Program-made: the position numbers and the translations under genes | NCBI GenBank assembly: GCA_963205265.1 | Contig: CAUJJI010000157.1 | Location: forward strand, 1 to 38,266 | Reading direction: 5' to 3' | DNA: 38,266 nt | Source of the DNA: Pseudomonadota bacterium | Lineage (GTDB): Bacteria; Pseudomonadota; Alphaproteobacteria; Sphingomonadales; Sphingomonadaceae | Part shown: in pieces, positions 23,991 to 31,923 of the stretch | How the letters are laid out: every line of letters begins with the position of its first letter | How positions within the stretch are numbered: the stretch's first letter is position 1 | The notes under the pieces: model-generated | Told to the model about the DNA's origin: nothing | Seen by the model: the letters and a program-made list of their open reading frames with translations, nothing else | Database searches by the model: none

Positions 23991-25340
23991 GTGCGGGCCG
24001 CGCTGTTCCTCGCCGCTGCTTGCCTGGCCTGCGCCGCTCCTGCGGCGGCCCAGCCGGTGCTGCTCATTTCCATTGATGGGCTTCGGCCCGGCGACGTGCT
24101 GCAGGCAGAACAGCGCGGCCTGAAAATCCCCAATCTTCGCAAGTTCGTCACGGGGGGCGTCTATGCCACGGGTGTCACAGGCGTCCTGCCCACAGTTACC
24201 TACCCGAGCCACGCCACTCTCCTCACCGGAGCAAGCCCGGCACGGCATGGCGTGGTGAACAATACGACCTTCGATCCCCGCCAGGTCAACCATGGCGGCT
24301 GGTACTGGTATGCCACCGACATCAGGCTTCCTACGCTGTGGTCGGCCGCTGCGCTTGCCGGCAAGCCGGTCGGCAACGTCCATTGGCCAGTCAGCGTTGC
24401 CGCGCAGGGGATCACCTGGAACCTCCCGCAGATCTGGCGATCGGGCCATGCCGACGACGCCAAGCTGCTCACGGCTCTTGCTACTACCGGACTGGTCGCC
24501 GAGCTGGAGCGGGCTGCAGGCGAAGCCTATGCTCCGGGGATCGACGAAAGCATTGAAGGGGACGAGACCCGCGGCCGCTTTGCCGTGAAGCTGATCGAAC
24601 TTCACAAGCCCGAATTCGTCACCGCCTATTTCACCGCGCTCGACCACGAGCAGCACGCCGAAGGACCGGGTAGTCCCTCGGCGCATGCCGTGCTCGAGCG
24701 CATCGACGCCATCGTCGGCAAACTCGTCGCTGCGCAGCTTGCGGCCCATCCGGACAGCGCCATCGCGATAGCCAGCGACCACGGCTTCGAACCTATCGCG
24801 CGCGAGACCAACTTCTTTAGGGCCTTCGTCGACCACGGCCTCATCACGCTGGATGCAAAAGGCGCGGTGTCGAACTGGGACGCCATGCCATGGCCGTCGG
24901 GAGGTTCGGTGGCGGTCGTGCTCGCGCGCCCGGCCGATGCCGTGCTGTCTGGTCGCGTCGAGAAGCTGCTCCAGCAACTCAAGGCCGATTCGGCCAATGG
25001 CATCGCTGCGATCGCGGGGACGGCGGACATCGCAAGAATGGGCGGCAATCCCGAAGCGGCCTTTTACGTCAACATGGCACCCGACGCCGCGGCAGCCGGC
25101 TCGTTCAATCCGACCGCGCCGTTGACGGGAACGCCGAAGTACAAGGGGACTCACGGATACTTTCCGAATGTCGCGAACCTGCAGGCCACTTTCCTGCTTA
25201 CGGGAAAAGGCGTGCCGGAGGGTCGATCATTGGGGCCGATCGATATGCGAGCGATCGCTCCCACTCTGGCGGCGCTTCTGAAGATCGAGCTTGCTGGCGC
25301 CGAGGTCCCTCCGCTGGAGTTCATCCCCACCGCAAAGTGA
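23991..25340 (+). CDS. Exported nucleotide pyrophosphatase/phosphodiesterase (NPP-type alkaline phosphatase superfamily)
   Basis: A 449-residue exported enzyme of the alkaline phosphatase superfamily. A signal peptide ends at about residue 21 (AAAQ). LLISIDGLRP holds the first metal Asp. GVLPTVTYPSHATLLTG holds the nucleophile Thr in the NPP-type PTxTxPxH context. TALDHEQHAEGPGS matches the DxxxHxxG metal motif, and IASDHGFEPI the SDHG metal pair. A C-terminal KGTHGYFPN supplies the last His. NPP enzymes cleave phosphodiester and pyrophosphate bonds in nucleotides or lipid headgroups. The GTG start is 2 bases after the receptor stop, so the two are translated from one message. btaA follows with its own promoter. 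Confidence 0.92.
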   Translation: MRAALFLAAACLACAAPAAAQPVLLISIDGLRPGDVLQAEQRGLKIPNLRKFVTGGVYATGVTGVLPTVTYPSHATLLTGASPARHGVVNNTTFDPRQVNHGGWYWYATDIRLPTLWSAAALAGKPVGNVHWPVSVAAQGITWNLPQIWRSGHADDAKLLTALATTGLVAELERAAGEAYAPGIDESIEGDETRGRFAVKLIELHKPEFVTAYFTALDHEQHAEGPGSPSAHAVLERIDAIVGKLVAAQLAAHPDSAIAIASDHGFEPIARETNFFRAFVDHGLITLDAKGAVSNWDAMPWPSGGSVAVVLARPADAVLSGRVEKLLQQLKADSANGIAAIAGTADIARMGGNPEAAFYVNMAPDAAAAGSFNPTAPLTGTPKYKGTHGYFPNVANLQATFLLTGKGVPEGRSLGPIDMRAIAPTLAALLKIELAGAEVPPLEFIPTAK

Positions 25341-25354
25341 TCTCCGGCGCCCGC

Positions 25355-25398
25355 TGGTCACGGAACCGTCACGCGAGGAGGTCATGGCGGCTCTAGAC
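25355..25398 (+). promoter_or_regulatory. Candidate Pho-type promoter for btaAB
   Basis: TGGTCAC (25355) and CCGTCAC (25366) are 11 bp apart and match CTGTCAT at 9 of 14. The next in-phase heptamer (25377) is degenerate. Nine bases after it comes CTAGAC (25393-25398), keeping the phase seen at the other Pho promoters. The GTG at 25424 is 31 bases from the CTA. Confidence 0.5.
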
Positions 25399-25423
25399 CG
25401 AATCCTAAGTGGGAACACCACCT

Positions 25424-26638
25424 GTGTCGAAGCCGTCCCAACTCATCACGCAAGCTGTCGTACGGAACGGGGCCAGCCCGGCTTCCAGGATCCTCGACCG
25501 GGTTTTCGCCCATGCATTCAAGGGTTTGGTCTATGCCCAGATCTGGGAAGATCCGGTGGTCGACATGGCCGGCCTCGACATCCGTCGCGACAGCCGGATC
25601 ATCACGATAGCCAGTGGCGGCTGCAACGCGCTGTCCTATCTCGTCGCCGATCCGCAAGAGATCATCGCGGTCGACCTCAACACCGCTCATATCGCACTCA
25701 ATCGGCTGAAGCTTGCGGCGATTGGCCATTTGCCCAGCTATCCGATGTTGCGCAGCTTCCTCGCCGAAGCGGACGATCCGCAGAATCCCAAGATTTACAG
25801 CGAATGGCTGGAACCACACCTCGATGACGCGACGCGCCGCTATTGGAATGGCCGCGACTTCATCGGCCGCAAGCGGATCACCGGCTTTTCGAGGGGCATC
25901 TACAAGCGGGGTCTGTTGGGCGGCTTCATCGGGGCGGCTCACTTGATTGCTCGGCTCTACGGCATCGACCCGCGCACGATCCTGGCGGCCGCATCACCCG
26001 AAGAGCAGAGACGGATATTCGACGAAAGGCTCGCTCCCCTGTTCGAACGCCGCCTTATCCGGTGGCTGAGCGATCGACCGGCCGCGCTTTTCGGCCTCGG
26101 AATTCCCCCGGCGCAGTTCAAGGCTCTGGCGGGCGACAGGCAGATGGCCGATGTCCTCAAAGGGCGCCTCGAGAAGCTCGCCTGCCAATTCCCCGTCAAC
26201 GACAATTACTTCGCTTGGCAGGCGTTCGGGCGAGGCTACGGGCGCGAAGCGGACCATCCGCTTCCTCCCTATTTGCAGGAGGCGAACTTCGCGGCGATCC
26301 GTGAGCGAATCGGGAGGATCAAGCTGCGCCATGCCAATTTCGTCGACGAACTCCGGGCACAGGCAAGTGCAAGTCTCGATCGATACGTCTTGCTCGATGC
26401 GCAAGACTGGATGGACGATACGCAGTTGAACTGCCTGTGGTCCGAGATCATGCGGACGGCCCGGCCCGGTGCCCGAGTGCTCTTCAGAACCGCTGGCGAA
26501 CCATCGCTGCTACCGGGCCGCGTGTCCGACGCGATCCTCGCCCGCTGGCAATACCAAGAAGCCGAGTCGCAGCGGCTCTCGTCAGCCGACCGCTCGTCTA
26601 TCTATGGCGGCGTCCACCTGTACGTGCTGACGCAATGA
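25424..26638 (+). CDS. btaA: S-adenosylmethionine:diacylglycerol 3-amino-3-carboxypropyltransferase (BtaA, DUF3419)
   Basis: A 404-residue DUF3419 protein. BtaA moves the 3-amino-3-carboxypropyl group of AdoMet onto diacylglycerol, giving diacylglyceryl-homoserine, the first step of betaine-lipid (DGTS) synthesis at the inner membrane. Visible motifs are AFKGLVYAQIWEDPVVDMAGLDI, then the AdoMet-site strand ITIASGGCNALSYLV with IIAVDLNTAHIALNRLKLAA. Conserved late segments are FPVNDNYFAWQAFG and ANFVDELRAQASASLDRYVLLDAQDWM. An upstream in-frame GTG at 25409 lies too near the predicted transcription start, so 25424 is preferred. It overlaps btaB by ATGA. In Sinorhizobium this pair is induced by PhoB and replaces phospholipids under phosphate limitation, which matches the local promoter. 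Confidence 0.9.
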   Translation: MSKPSQLITQAVVRNGASPASRILDRVFAHAFKGLVYAQIWEDPVVDMAGLDIRRDSRIITIASGGCNALSYLVADPQEIIAVDLNTAHIALNRLKLAAIGHLPSYPMLRSFLAEADDPQNPKIYSEWLEPHLDDATRRYWNGRDFIGRKRITGFSRGIYKRGLLGGFIGAAHLIARLYGIDPRTILAAASPEEQRRIFDERLAPLFERRLIRWLSDRPAALFGLGIPPAQFKALAGDRQMADVLKGRLEKLACQFPVNDNYFAWQAFGRGYGREADHPLPPYLQEANFAAIRERIGRIKLRHANFVDELRAQASASLDRYVLLDAQDWMDDTQLNCLWSEIMRTARPGARVLFRTAGEPSLLPGRVSDAILARWQYQEAESQRLSSADRSSIYGGVHLYVLTQ

Positions 26639-27348
26639 CCGGAGTCGCGTCGGCAAGTGCCGACCACGCCCGCCTAATGGACGCCGTCTATCGCAGGCAG
26701 CGGCACGTCTACGATGCTACGAGAAGATTCTTCCTTTTCGGGCGCGACGCGCTGATCCGGCAGTTGGACTGCGCGCCCGGCGATGCCGTCCTGGAGATCG
26801 CCTGCGGAACCGGTCGCAACCTATTCAGGATTGGCACTCACTGGCCGGATACGGCGCTCCACGGGCTGGATATCTCGGCAGAAATGCTGAGGACGGCCAG
26901 GCTCAAGCTCGGCGATCGCGCGGTGCTTGCCTGTGGCGACGCGACAGCCTTTAATCCGCAGGAGCTATTCGGTCGATCGCAATTCGACCGCGTGATCATT
27001 TCATACGCCCTGTCGATGATTCCCGATTGGCAACAAGCATTAAGCCATGCCCTCGAGCTGCTTGCGCCGCGGGGTGAACTCCACATTGTCGACTTCGGCG
27101 ACTTCGGGGGCTTGCCTAGACTGCTACGGGCGGGCCTGCGCGCCTGGCTGAGCGCGTTCCATGTGACACCGCGTGCGGAGCTGGTCCCGATCGCCTTCGG
27201 TACTGCACTTCGCAAGCAGGCAAGCTGCGAATCCATCACCGGTCGTTTCGACTATTGCGAGCGGCTCATACTCAGGCGCTACACGCCCCACGAGGTGGGC
27301 GAGCCCAATGCCGCCGTCCTTTCTTCGCCGCCGTCGCGGGGGACTTGA
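26635..27348 (+). CDS. btaB: Diacylglyceryl-homoserine N-methyltransferase (BtaB)
   Basis: A 237-residue class I methyltransferase. BtaB adds three methyl groups from AdoMet to diacylglyceryl-homoserine to give the betaine lipid DGTS. AdoMet motif I is VLEIACGTGRN at about residues 52-62. Motif II, with the acidic ribose ligand, is ALHGLDISAEML, followed by VLACGDATAF and the post-motif strand FDRVIISYALSMIPDW. The N-terminus VYRRQRHVYDATRRFFLFGRD resembles known BtaB proteins. The ATG overlaps the btaA stop in ATGA, so translation is coupled. Assignment rests on the pairing with BtaA, since methyltransferase folds alone do not fix the substrate. Confidence 0.88.
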   Translation: MTGVASASADHARLMDAVYRRQRHVYDATRRFFLFGRDALIRQLDCAPGDAVLEIACGTGRNLFRIGTHWPDTALHGLDISAEMLRTARLKLGDRAVLACGDATAFNPQELFGRSQFDRVIISYALSMIPDWQQALSHALELLAPRGELHIVDFGDFGGLPRLLRAGLRAWLSAFHVTPRAELVPIAFGTALRKQASCESITGRFDYCERLILRRYTPHEVGEPNAAVLSSPPSRGT

Positions 27349-27412
27349 TCAGGATCATCATTCGCCGGCAGGATGGGTCCTAAATCGAATCGCGCTGCGG
27401 GAGGCTAGGTCA

Positions 27413-27649
27413 ATGCGTCGCTCACCTGTCATGCTGGGTCTGTTTCGGACTGTGAAGGCGGACGGCAGCGAATGGGCGCGCGTGCGCTGGGCTGCAGGCG
27501 ACGCCGCTCCTTATCTCTCCCGACAGATGTACCAGGCCCTCCATTTCGCGCCTCCGTATGAAACGCTGCCGGCAAGAAGCGATTTCATCCTGCAGCACGA
27601 GGATTTCGATCCTGCGGTCGATCAAGTTGAATTTGCGATGTCCGATTAG
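27413..27649 (+). CDS. Small hypothetical protein, 78 aa
   Basis: The ATG at 27413 has GGGAGG about 8 bases upstream, a strong ribosome site. The 78-residue product (beginning MRRSPVMLGLFRTVKADG) has no signal peptide, membrane segment or family that I recognise, and is acidic near its C-terminus (HEDFDPAVDQVEF). It sits 64 bp after btaB, on the same strand and possibly in the same message, ahead of the phoX promoter. The frame stays open well upstream into btaB, so the start is chosen only by the ribosome site. It could be spurious. Confidence 0.45.
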   Translation: MRRSPVMLGLFRTVKADGSEWARVRWAAGDAAPYLSRQMYQALHFAPPYETLPARSDFILQHEDFDPAVDQVEFAMSD

Positions 27650-27761
27650 CTTGCGCCACGGCGCGAAGCGCCCTCATCTTCGCGTTCCGGCTTTGGCTGC
27701 CCCTACGGACTTCGCCGCTCAATCCGCGACTTGCCTGTGAAAGCCGGTGAGTGTTGCGCGG

Positions 27762-27838
27762 CTATCATGTCTCTGTCGTTAAACTGACAACGTCCTGCCA
27801 CAGAACTGGCACCAATCTGTCACCACGCGCCGCTACCC
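27762..27838 (+). promoter_or_regulatory. Six-heptamer PhoB-type operator and promoter for phoX
   Basis: Six heptamers start exactly 11 bp apart at 27762, 27773, 27784, 27795, 27806 and 27817: CTATCAT, CTGTCGT, CTGACAA, CTGCCAC, CTGGCAC, CTGTCAC. Together they match CTGTCAT at 33 of 42 positions. Nine bases after the last comes CTACCC (27833-27838), and the ATG is 43 bases from the CTA. Number, phase and spacing copy the phytase-receptor promoter. Confidence 0.85.
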
Positions 27839-27875
27839 ACTCGCTCGAGCGATTCAGCTTCCAGGAGGCGGGCAT

Positions 27876-30356
27876 ATGGCAGAGTTTAATCCAGCGGGCG
27901 GATATACCGACGGCGATCTAGATACCAACACGTCGGCGAACCCGTCGCTGAACAGCCTTATCGCCGAGCGCTATTCGCGCCGCGCGACGCTGCGCACCGG
28001 ACTGAACGCGACGATTTTCGCGCTGCTCGGCACGACTCTGCTCACTGCCTGCGGAGAGGACAACGAAGCTCCGGTCGTTACTGCCGGACAGAACGGCACC
28101 AGCAGCTCGGGCAGGATCGTCACGTTGAGTGGAACCGCTACCGACGACAAGTCCGTCACCTCGATCAGCTGGACGCAGACCGCCGGTCCAACCGTCACGC
28201 TCACGGGTGGCGGGACCAATACCGCCACGTTCCTGGCGCCCAGCGTTAGCGCAGCGACGGAGCTGAAATTCCGCTTCACCGCGACCGACGAGAAGGGCAA
28301 GGCAAGCTCGGCGGAAACCACTGTCACCGTCAACCCGGCGGTGCTGGGGTTCAGTTCAATCGCAAAGAACCGCAACGACGTCGTCACCGTTCCGAGCGGC
28401 TACAAGGTCACGGTCATGACGAGGGGCGGCGATCCGATCGTCGCCGGTGTTTCCGCCTTCAAGAACGACGGCACCGACACCGACTTCGCAAGTCGGATCG
28501 GCGACCACGGCGACGCGCTCTACTGGTACGGCCTGAACGCCTCGGGCGGACGCGACGACAACAGCTCCACGCGCGGGCTGATGGTGCAGAACCATGAAAA
28601 CATCAACCAGCAGTATCTGCATCCGAACGGCCCCACGTCCGGCGCGCGCCCGGAGGCCGAGGCCATCAAGGAAATCGAGGCCCACGGCGTCAGCGTCACC
28701 GAATATCGTGATACCGGCAACCTTGCCTGGACCGTGGTGGTCGACGGCACGTTCAACCGGCGGATAACGCCGAACACCCCCGTATCCTTCACCGGGCCGG
28801 TCGCCGGCAGCGCGCTGCTGAGGACAGTGTTCGCATCGAACGGGCTTGCGGGGCGCGGCACCTTGAACAATTGCGCGAACGGCCACACGCCCTGGGCCAC
28901 CAATCTGACGTGCGAGGAAAACTGGGCCGGTTATTTCAAGCGCGGCGCCGGCGACAATGCCAACCGCTCGGCCCGCGAGATCACCCAGCTCAACCGCTAC
29001 GGCATCCCGCAGGGCGCGGGCGGCAGCTACGGATGGTCGACCGTGGTCGCCTCAACCGCTGGCGACACGCGCTTCCGCCGCTGGGACACGACTGTCGACA
29101 CGACCAAGCCCGCCGACGGCAGTGGCGATTTCCGCAACGAAGCGAACCACTTCGGCTGGGTGGTCGAGCTAGATCCCTACGACAAGTCGGTCACGCCGCG
29201 GAAGCGCACTGCGTTGGGCCGCATGGGGCACGAAGGCGCCTGGCTCGGCAAGCTTACCCCCGGCAAGAAACTCGCCGTCTACCTCGGCGACGATGCCCGT
29301 GGAGAGTACTTTTATAAGTTCGTGTCGAACGCCAACTGGGATGCAGCCGATGGCCAGAATGCCAACAGGATTGCGATCGGCGACAAGTATCTCGACACCG
29401 GAACGTTGTACGTCGCCAAGTTTGCAGCCGACGGCACGGGTCAGTGGCTGCCGCTGGTTTTCGGCCAGGTGCCGACCCGCCCCGCCACCAGCAGCGACCC
29501 TGCCTACGTGTTCCAAGACCAGGCCGACGTCCTGATGCATGCGCGCCTTGCAGGAGACGCGGTGGGGGCGACGAAGATGGATCGTCCGGAATGGACCGCG
29601 ACCAACAACGTCACCGGCGAGATCTATCTGACTCTCACAAACAACAACGCGACGGTGCGGCCATTGAACGGAACCGATGCGGCCAATCCCCGCCACTACA
29701 ACGATCTGCGTGGAAGCTCGAACCAGTTCGGCAACCCCAACGGCCATATCCTGCGCCTGCGCGAGAACGGCGACGATCCGGCCGCGACCGCCTTCGCATG
29801 GGACATCTATCTGTTCGGCGCCGATTCGGCCGAAGCCGATCCGGCCAACGTCAATCTCTCGGGACTGAATGCGAACAACGACTTCTCGAGTCCCGACGGG
29901 CTTTGGTTCGCGCGGCCGCAGAACGCATCCGGGCTCGTCAAGCCGGTCCTGTGGATCCAGACCGACGATGGCGCCTTCACCGACAAGACCAACAACCAGA
30001 TGCTCGCCGCGATGCCGGGGACGGTCGGTGACGGCTCGGCGAAGACCATCATGAATGTTGGTGCCGGCGGCGCCACAGCGACCCAGAGCACGCGCGTAGG
30101 CGCAGCGGCGACCGACGCGACGTTGAAGCGCTTTCTCGTTGGACCGCTCGAATGCGAGATCACCGGGGTGGACACGACTCCCGACGGTCGAACGCTGTTC
30201 GTCGGCATCCAGCATCCCGGCGAGAATGGCACGGTCGCTGCACCTTCGAGCCACTGGCCGGATACCCAGGCAACCGGCACCGCCGGCGCGACGGTTCGGC
30301 CTCGGTCGGCGATTGTGGCGATCACCAAGACCGACGGCGGCGTGGTCGGCCTATGA
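27876..30356 (+). CDS. phoX: Alkaline phosphatase PhoX with N-terminal Ig/PKD-like domain, probable Tat lipoprotein
   Basis: An 826-residue PhoX-family (DUF839) phosphatase that releases phosphate from monoesters in the periplasm or at the surface, using Ca2+ and Fe3+. The ATG follows AGGAGG at 7 bases. Residues 35-59 hold a twin-arginine signal (SRRATLRTG ... LLGTTLLTAC) with lipobox LTAC at 56-59. Residues about 64-152 form an Ig/PKD-like beta domain (PVVTAGQNGTSSSGRIVTLSGTATDDKSVTSISWTQ ... ETTVTVNP). The PhoX domain follows: GLMVQNHENIN, NLTCEENWAGYF, HFGWVVELDPYD, GRMGHEGAW, YLGDDARGEYFYKFVS, SPDGLWFA and GPLECEITGVDTTPDGRTLFVGIQHPGE. The extra domain makes it longer than many PhoX proteins. 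It is monocistronic as far as can be seen. Confidence 0.95.
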   Translation: MAEFNPAGGYTDGDLDTNTSANPSLNSLIAERYSRRATLRTGLNATIFALLGTTLLTACGEDNEAPVVTAGQNGTSSSGRIVTLSGTATDDKSVTSISWTQTAGPTVTLTGGGTNTATFLAPSVSAATELKFRFTATDEKGKASSAETTVTVNPAVLGFSSIAKNRNDVVTVPSGYKVTVMTRGGDPIVAGVSAFKNDGTDTDFASRIGDHGDALYWYGLNASGGRDDNSSTRGLMVQNHENINQQYLHPNGPTSGARPEAEAIKEIEAHGVSVTEYRDTGNLAWTVVVDGTFNRRITPNTPVSFTGPVAGSALLRTVFASNGLAGRGTLNNCANGHTPWATNLTCEENWAGYFKRGAGDNANRSAREITQLNRYGIPQGAGGSYGWSTVVASTAGDTRFRRWDTTVDTTKPADGSGDFRNEANHFGWVVELDPYDKSVTPRKRTALGRMGHEGAWLGKLTPGKKLAVYLGDDARGEYFYKFVSNANWDAADGQNANRIAIGDKYLDTGTLYVAKFAADGTGQWLPLVFGQVPTRPATSSDPAYVFQDQADVLMHARLAGDAVGATKMDRPEWTATNNVTGEIYLTLTNNNATVRPLNGTDAANPRHYNDLRGSSNQFGNPNGHILRLRENGDDPAATAFAWDIYLFGADSAEADPANVNLSGLNANNDFSSPDGLWFARPQNASGLVKPVLWIQTDDGAFTDKTNNQMLAAMPGTVGDGSAKTIMNVGAGGATATQSTRVGAAATDATLKRFLVGPLECEITGVDTTPDGRTLFVGIQHPGENGTVAAPSSHWPDTQATGTAGATVRPRSAIVAITKTDGGVVGL

Positions 30357-30531
30357 ACCGTTCGAGCGCGGCTAACGCGCTGCTGGCCATCGATATGTCC
30401 AGTTAGGGGCAGAGGCTCTGTTCGAAGGTCCAGAGGGCGGGCGCCCTTATGGCGTCGATTGACGCTGGGACCGGAGAGCGTAACCTGTTCGCGAAAGATC
30501 GCCAACTTTTGCGAAGGGAATGCAAGCCGGT

Positions 30532-31689
30532 ATGACGGAGGCAATTCGGCCGTTCACGTGCCATGTGTCCGACGAGGTGATCCTTGATCTGAAGGATCGC
30601 CTGGCGCGCACACGCTGGCCCGATCAGCTTCCCGATGCCGGCTGGGACTACGGCACCGAAAAGTCGTTCCTCCAGTCGCTTTGCGAGCACTGGCGCGACA
30701 GGTTCGACTGGCGCGCGGCGGAAGCGCGGTTCAATGCATTCCCGCAGTTCATGACCGAGATTCACGGCGAGCAGCTCCACTTCTATCACGTCCGTTCGCC
30801 CGAGCCCGACGCAGTCCCGCTGATCATCACGCACGGCTATCCGGGCTCGGTAGCCGAGTTCCTCGACATCCTTGGGCCGCTGTCCGATCCTGCCCGCCAC
30901 GGCGCGAATCCGCGCGATGCCTTCCACGTCATCGCCCCGTCGATCCCGGGCTACGGCTTCTCCGGGCCGACGCGTCACAAGGGCTTCAATCTCGAAAAGG
31001 CGGCCGAGGTGAATCTGCGGCTGATGGAACTGCTCGGCTACGAGCGCTACATGGCCCAGGGCGGCGACTGGGGCGCGGGCATATCGAGCGCGATGGCGGC
31101 GAAGAAACCCGAGCGGCTGATGGCTCTGCACCTGAACTTCATCGTCGGCTTTCCGCCGAACCCAGCGAACCCACTTGCGGGGCTCGACGAGGCGGAGCGT
31201 GCACGGGTCGCGTGGAAGGCCGACTACGACCTGCATGAGCATGGCTATCGCATCATACAATCGACCAAGCCGCAATCGCTGGCCTACGGCATGACCGATT
31301 CTCCCGCCGGCCTCGCCGCCTGGGTGGTCGAGAAGTTCAAGACCTGGAGCGACTGCGGCGACGACGTCGAAAGCGCCTTCAGCAAGGACCAGCTGCTGGA
31401 GAACATCATGCTGTACTGGGTTACCGGTACGATCAATTCGGCGATGCGGCTCTATTACGAAGGCGGCCCAGGCCGCGAAAACGCAGGACTGATCGCCAAC
31501 ATCACCGTGCCCACCGGGCATGCCTTCTTCCCGGCCGAGATCCGGCCCACGCCCCGTTTCTGGGCCGAGCAGATCTACACCAATATCGTGCGCTGGACCG
31601 AGATGCCCAAAGGCGGTCATTTCGCCGCTTTCGAGCAGCCGACCGCCTTCGTCGAGGAACTACGAGAGTTCGCCCGGGCGTTTCGGTGA
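30532..31689 (+). CDS. Epoxide hydrolase-like alpha/beta hydrolase (EHN domain)
   Basis: A 385-residue epoxide hydrolase family protein. The N-terminal EHN lid domain reads IRPFTCHVSDEVILDLKDRLARTRWPDQ. The alpha/beta core has the oxyanion motif HGYPGS, the nucleophile Asp in GGDWGA and the base His in GGHFAAFEQP near the C-terminus; lid tyrosines can be seen in LYYEGG. It opens epoxides to diols by a covalent Asp-ester mechanism; the substrate is unknown. The ATG at 30532 gives the usual N-terminus; an ATG at 30520 is in frame, but its GAAGGG is only one base away. It stands alone between phoX and sciP with no Pho-like site seen. Confidence 0.88.
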   Translation: MTEAIRPFTCHVSDEVILDLKDRLARTRWPDQLPDAGWDYGTEKSFLQSLCEHWRDRFDWRAAEARFNAFPQFMTEIHGEQLHFYHVRSPEPDAVPLIITHGYPGSVAEFLDILGPLSDPARHGANPRDAFHVIAPSIPGYGFSGPTRHKGFNLEKAAEVNLRLMELLGYERYMAQGGDWGAGISSAMAAKKPERLMALHLNFIVGFPPNPANPLAGLDEAERARVAWKADYDLHEHGYRIIQSTKPQSLAYGMTDSPAGLAAWVVEKFKTWSDCGDDVESAFSKDQLLENIMLYWVTGTINSAMRLYYEGGPGRENAGLIANITVPTGHAFFPAEIRPTPRFWAEQIYTNIVRWTEMPKGGHFAAFEQPTAFVEELREFARAFR

Positions 31690-31831
31690 CCTTCGTTGAC
31701 ACAGCCGGCGTTCGATGCGGCGAATCTGCTGGTCCAGACCGGTCGCACATTCCTTCGCCATGCAGCCGACCGGAACACCGGACATTCCCGGGGTCTAGCC
31801 GGCGCGGCGTCGGCGGGCTCGCGGCACGTAC

Positions 31832-31845
31832 TTAATCGCCGTTAA
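31832..31845 (+). promoter_or_regulatory. CtrA-like site upstream of sciP
   Basis: TTAA, 6 bases, TTAA, continuing into TTAACCG. The CtrA consensus is TTAA-N7-TTAA(C), so spacing is one base short. It lies 79 bp before the sciP ATG. SciP and CtrA regulate each other in Caulobacter, which makes a site here plausible. Confidence 0.4.
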
Positions 31846-31923
31846 CCGTTGTCCTTCAGGTCCTGACAAGAAATCGGGCGCATTTTTCTGCGGGGGCATT
31901 CTCTAGACTTGAAGGAGAGTGTC

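Noticed and set aside
23838..25154. 438-codon minus-strand frame opposite the NPP gene
   Set aside because: Antisense shadow of a gene with clear catalytic motifs.
30360..30385. Terminator after phoX (AGCGCG/CGCGCT stem)
   Set aside because: Only six pairs with no T-run; too weak to call.
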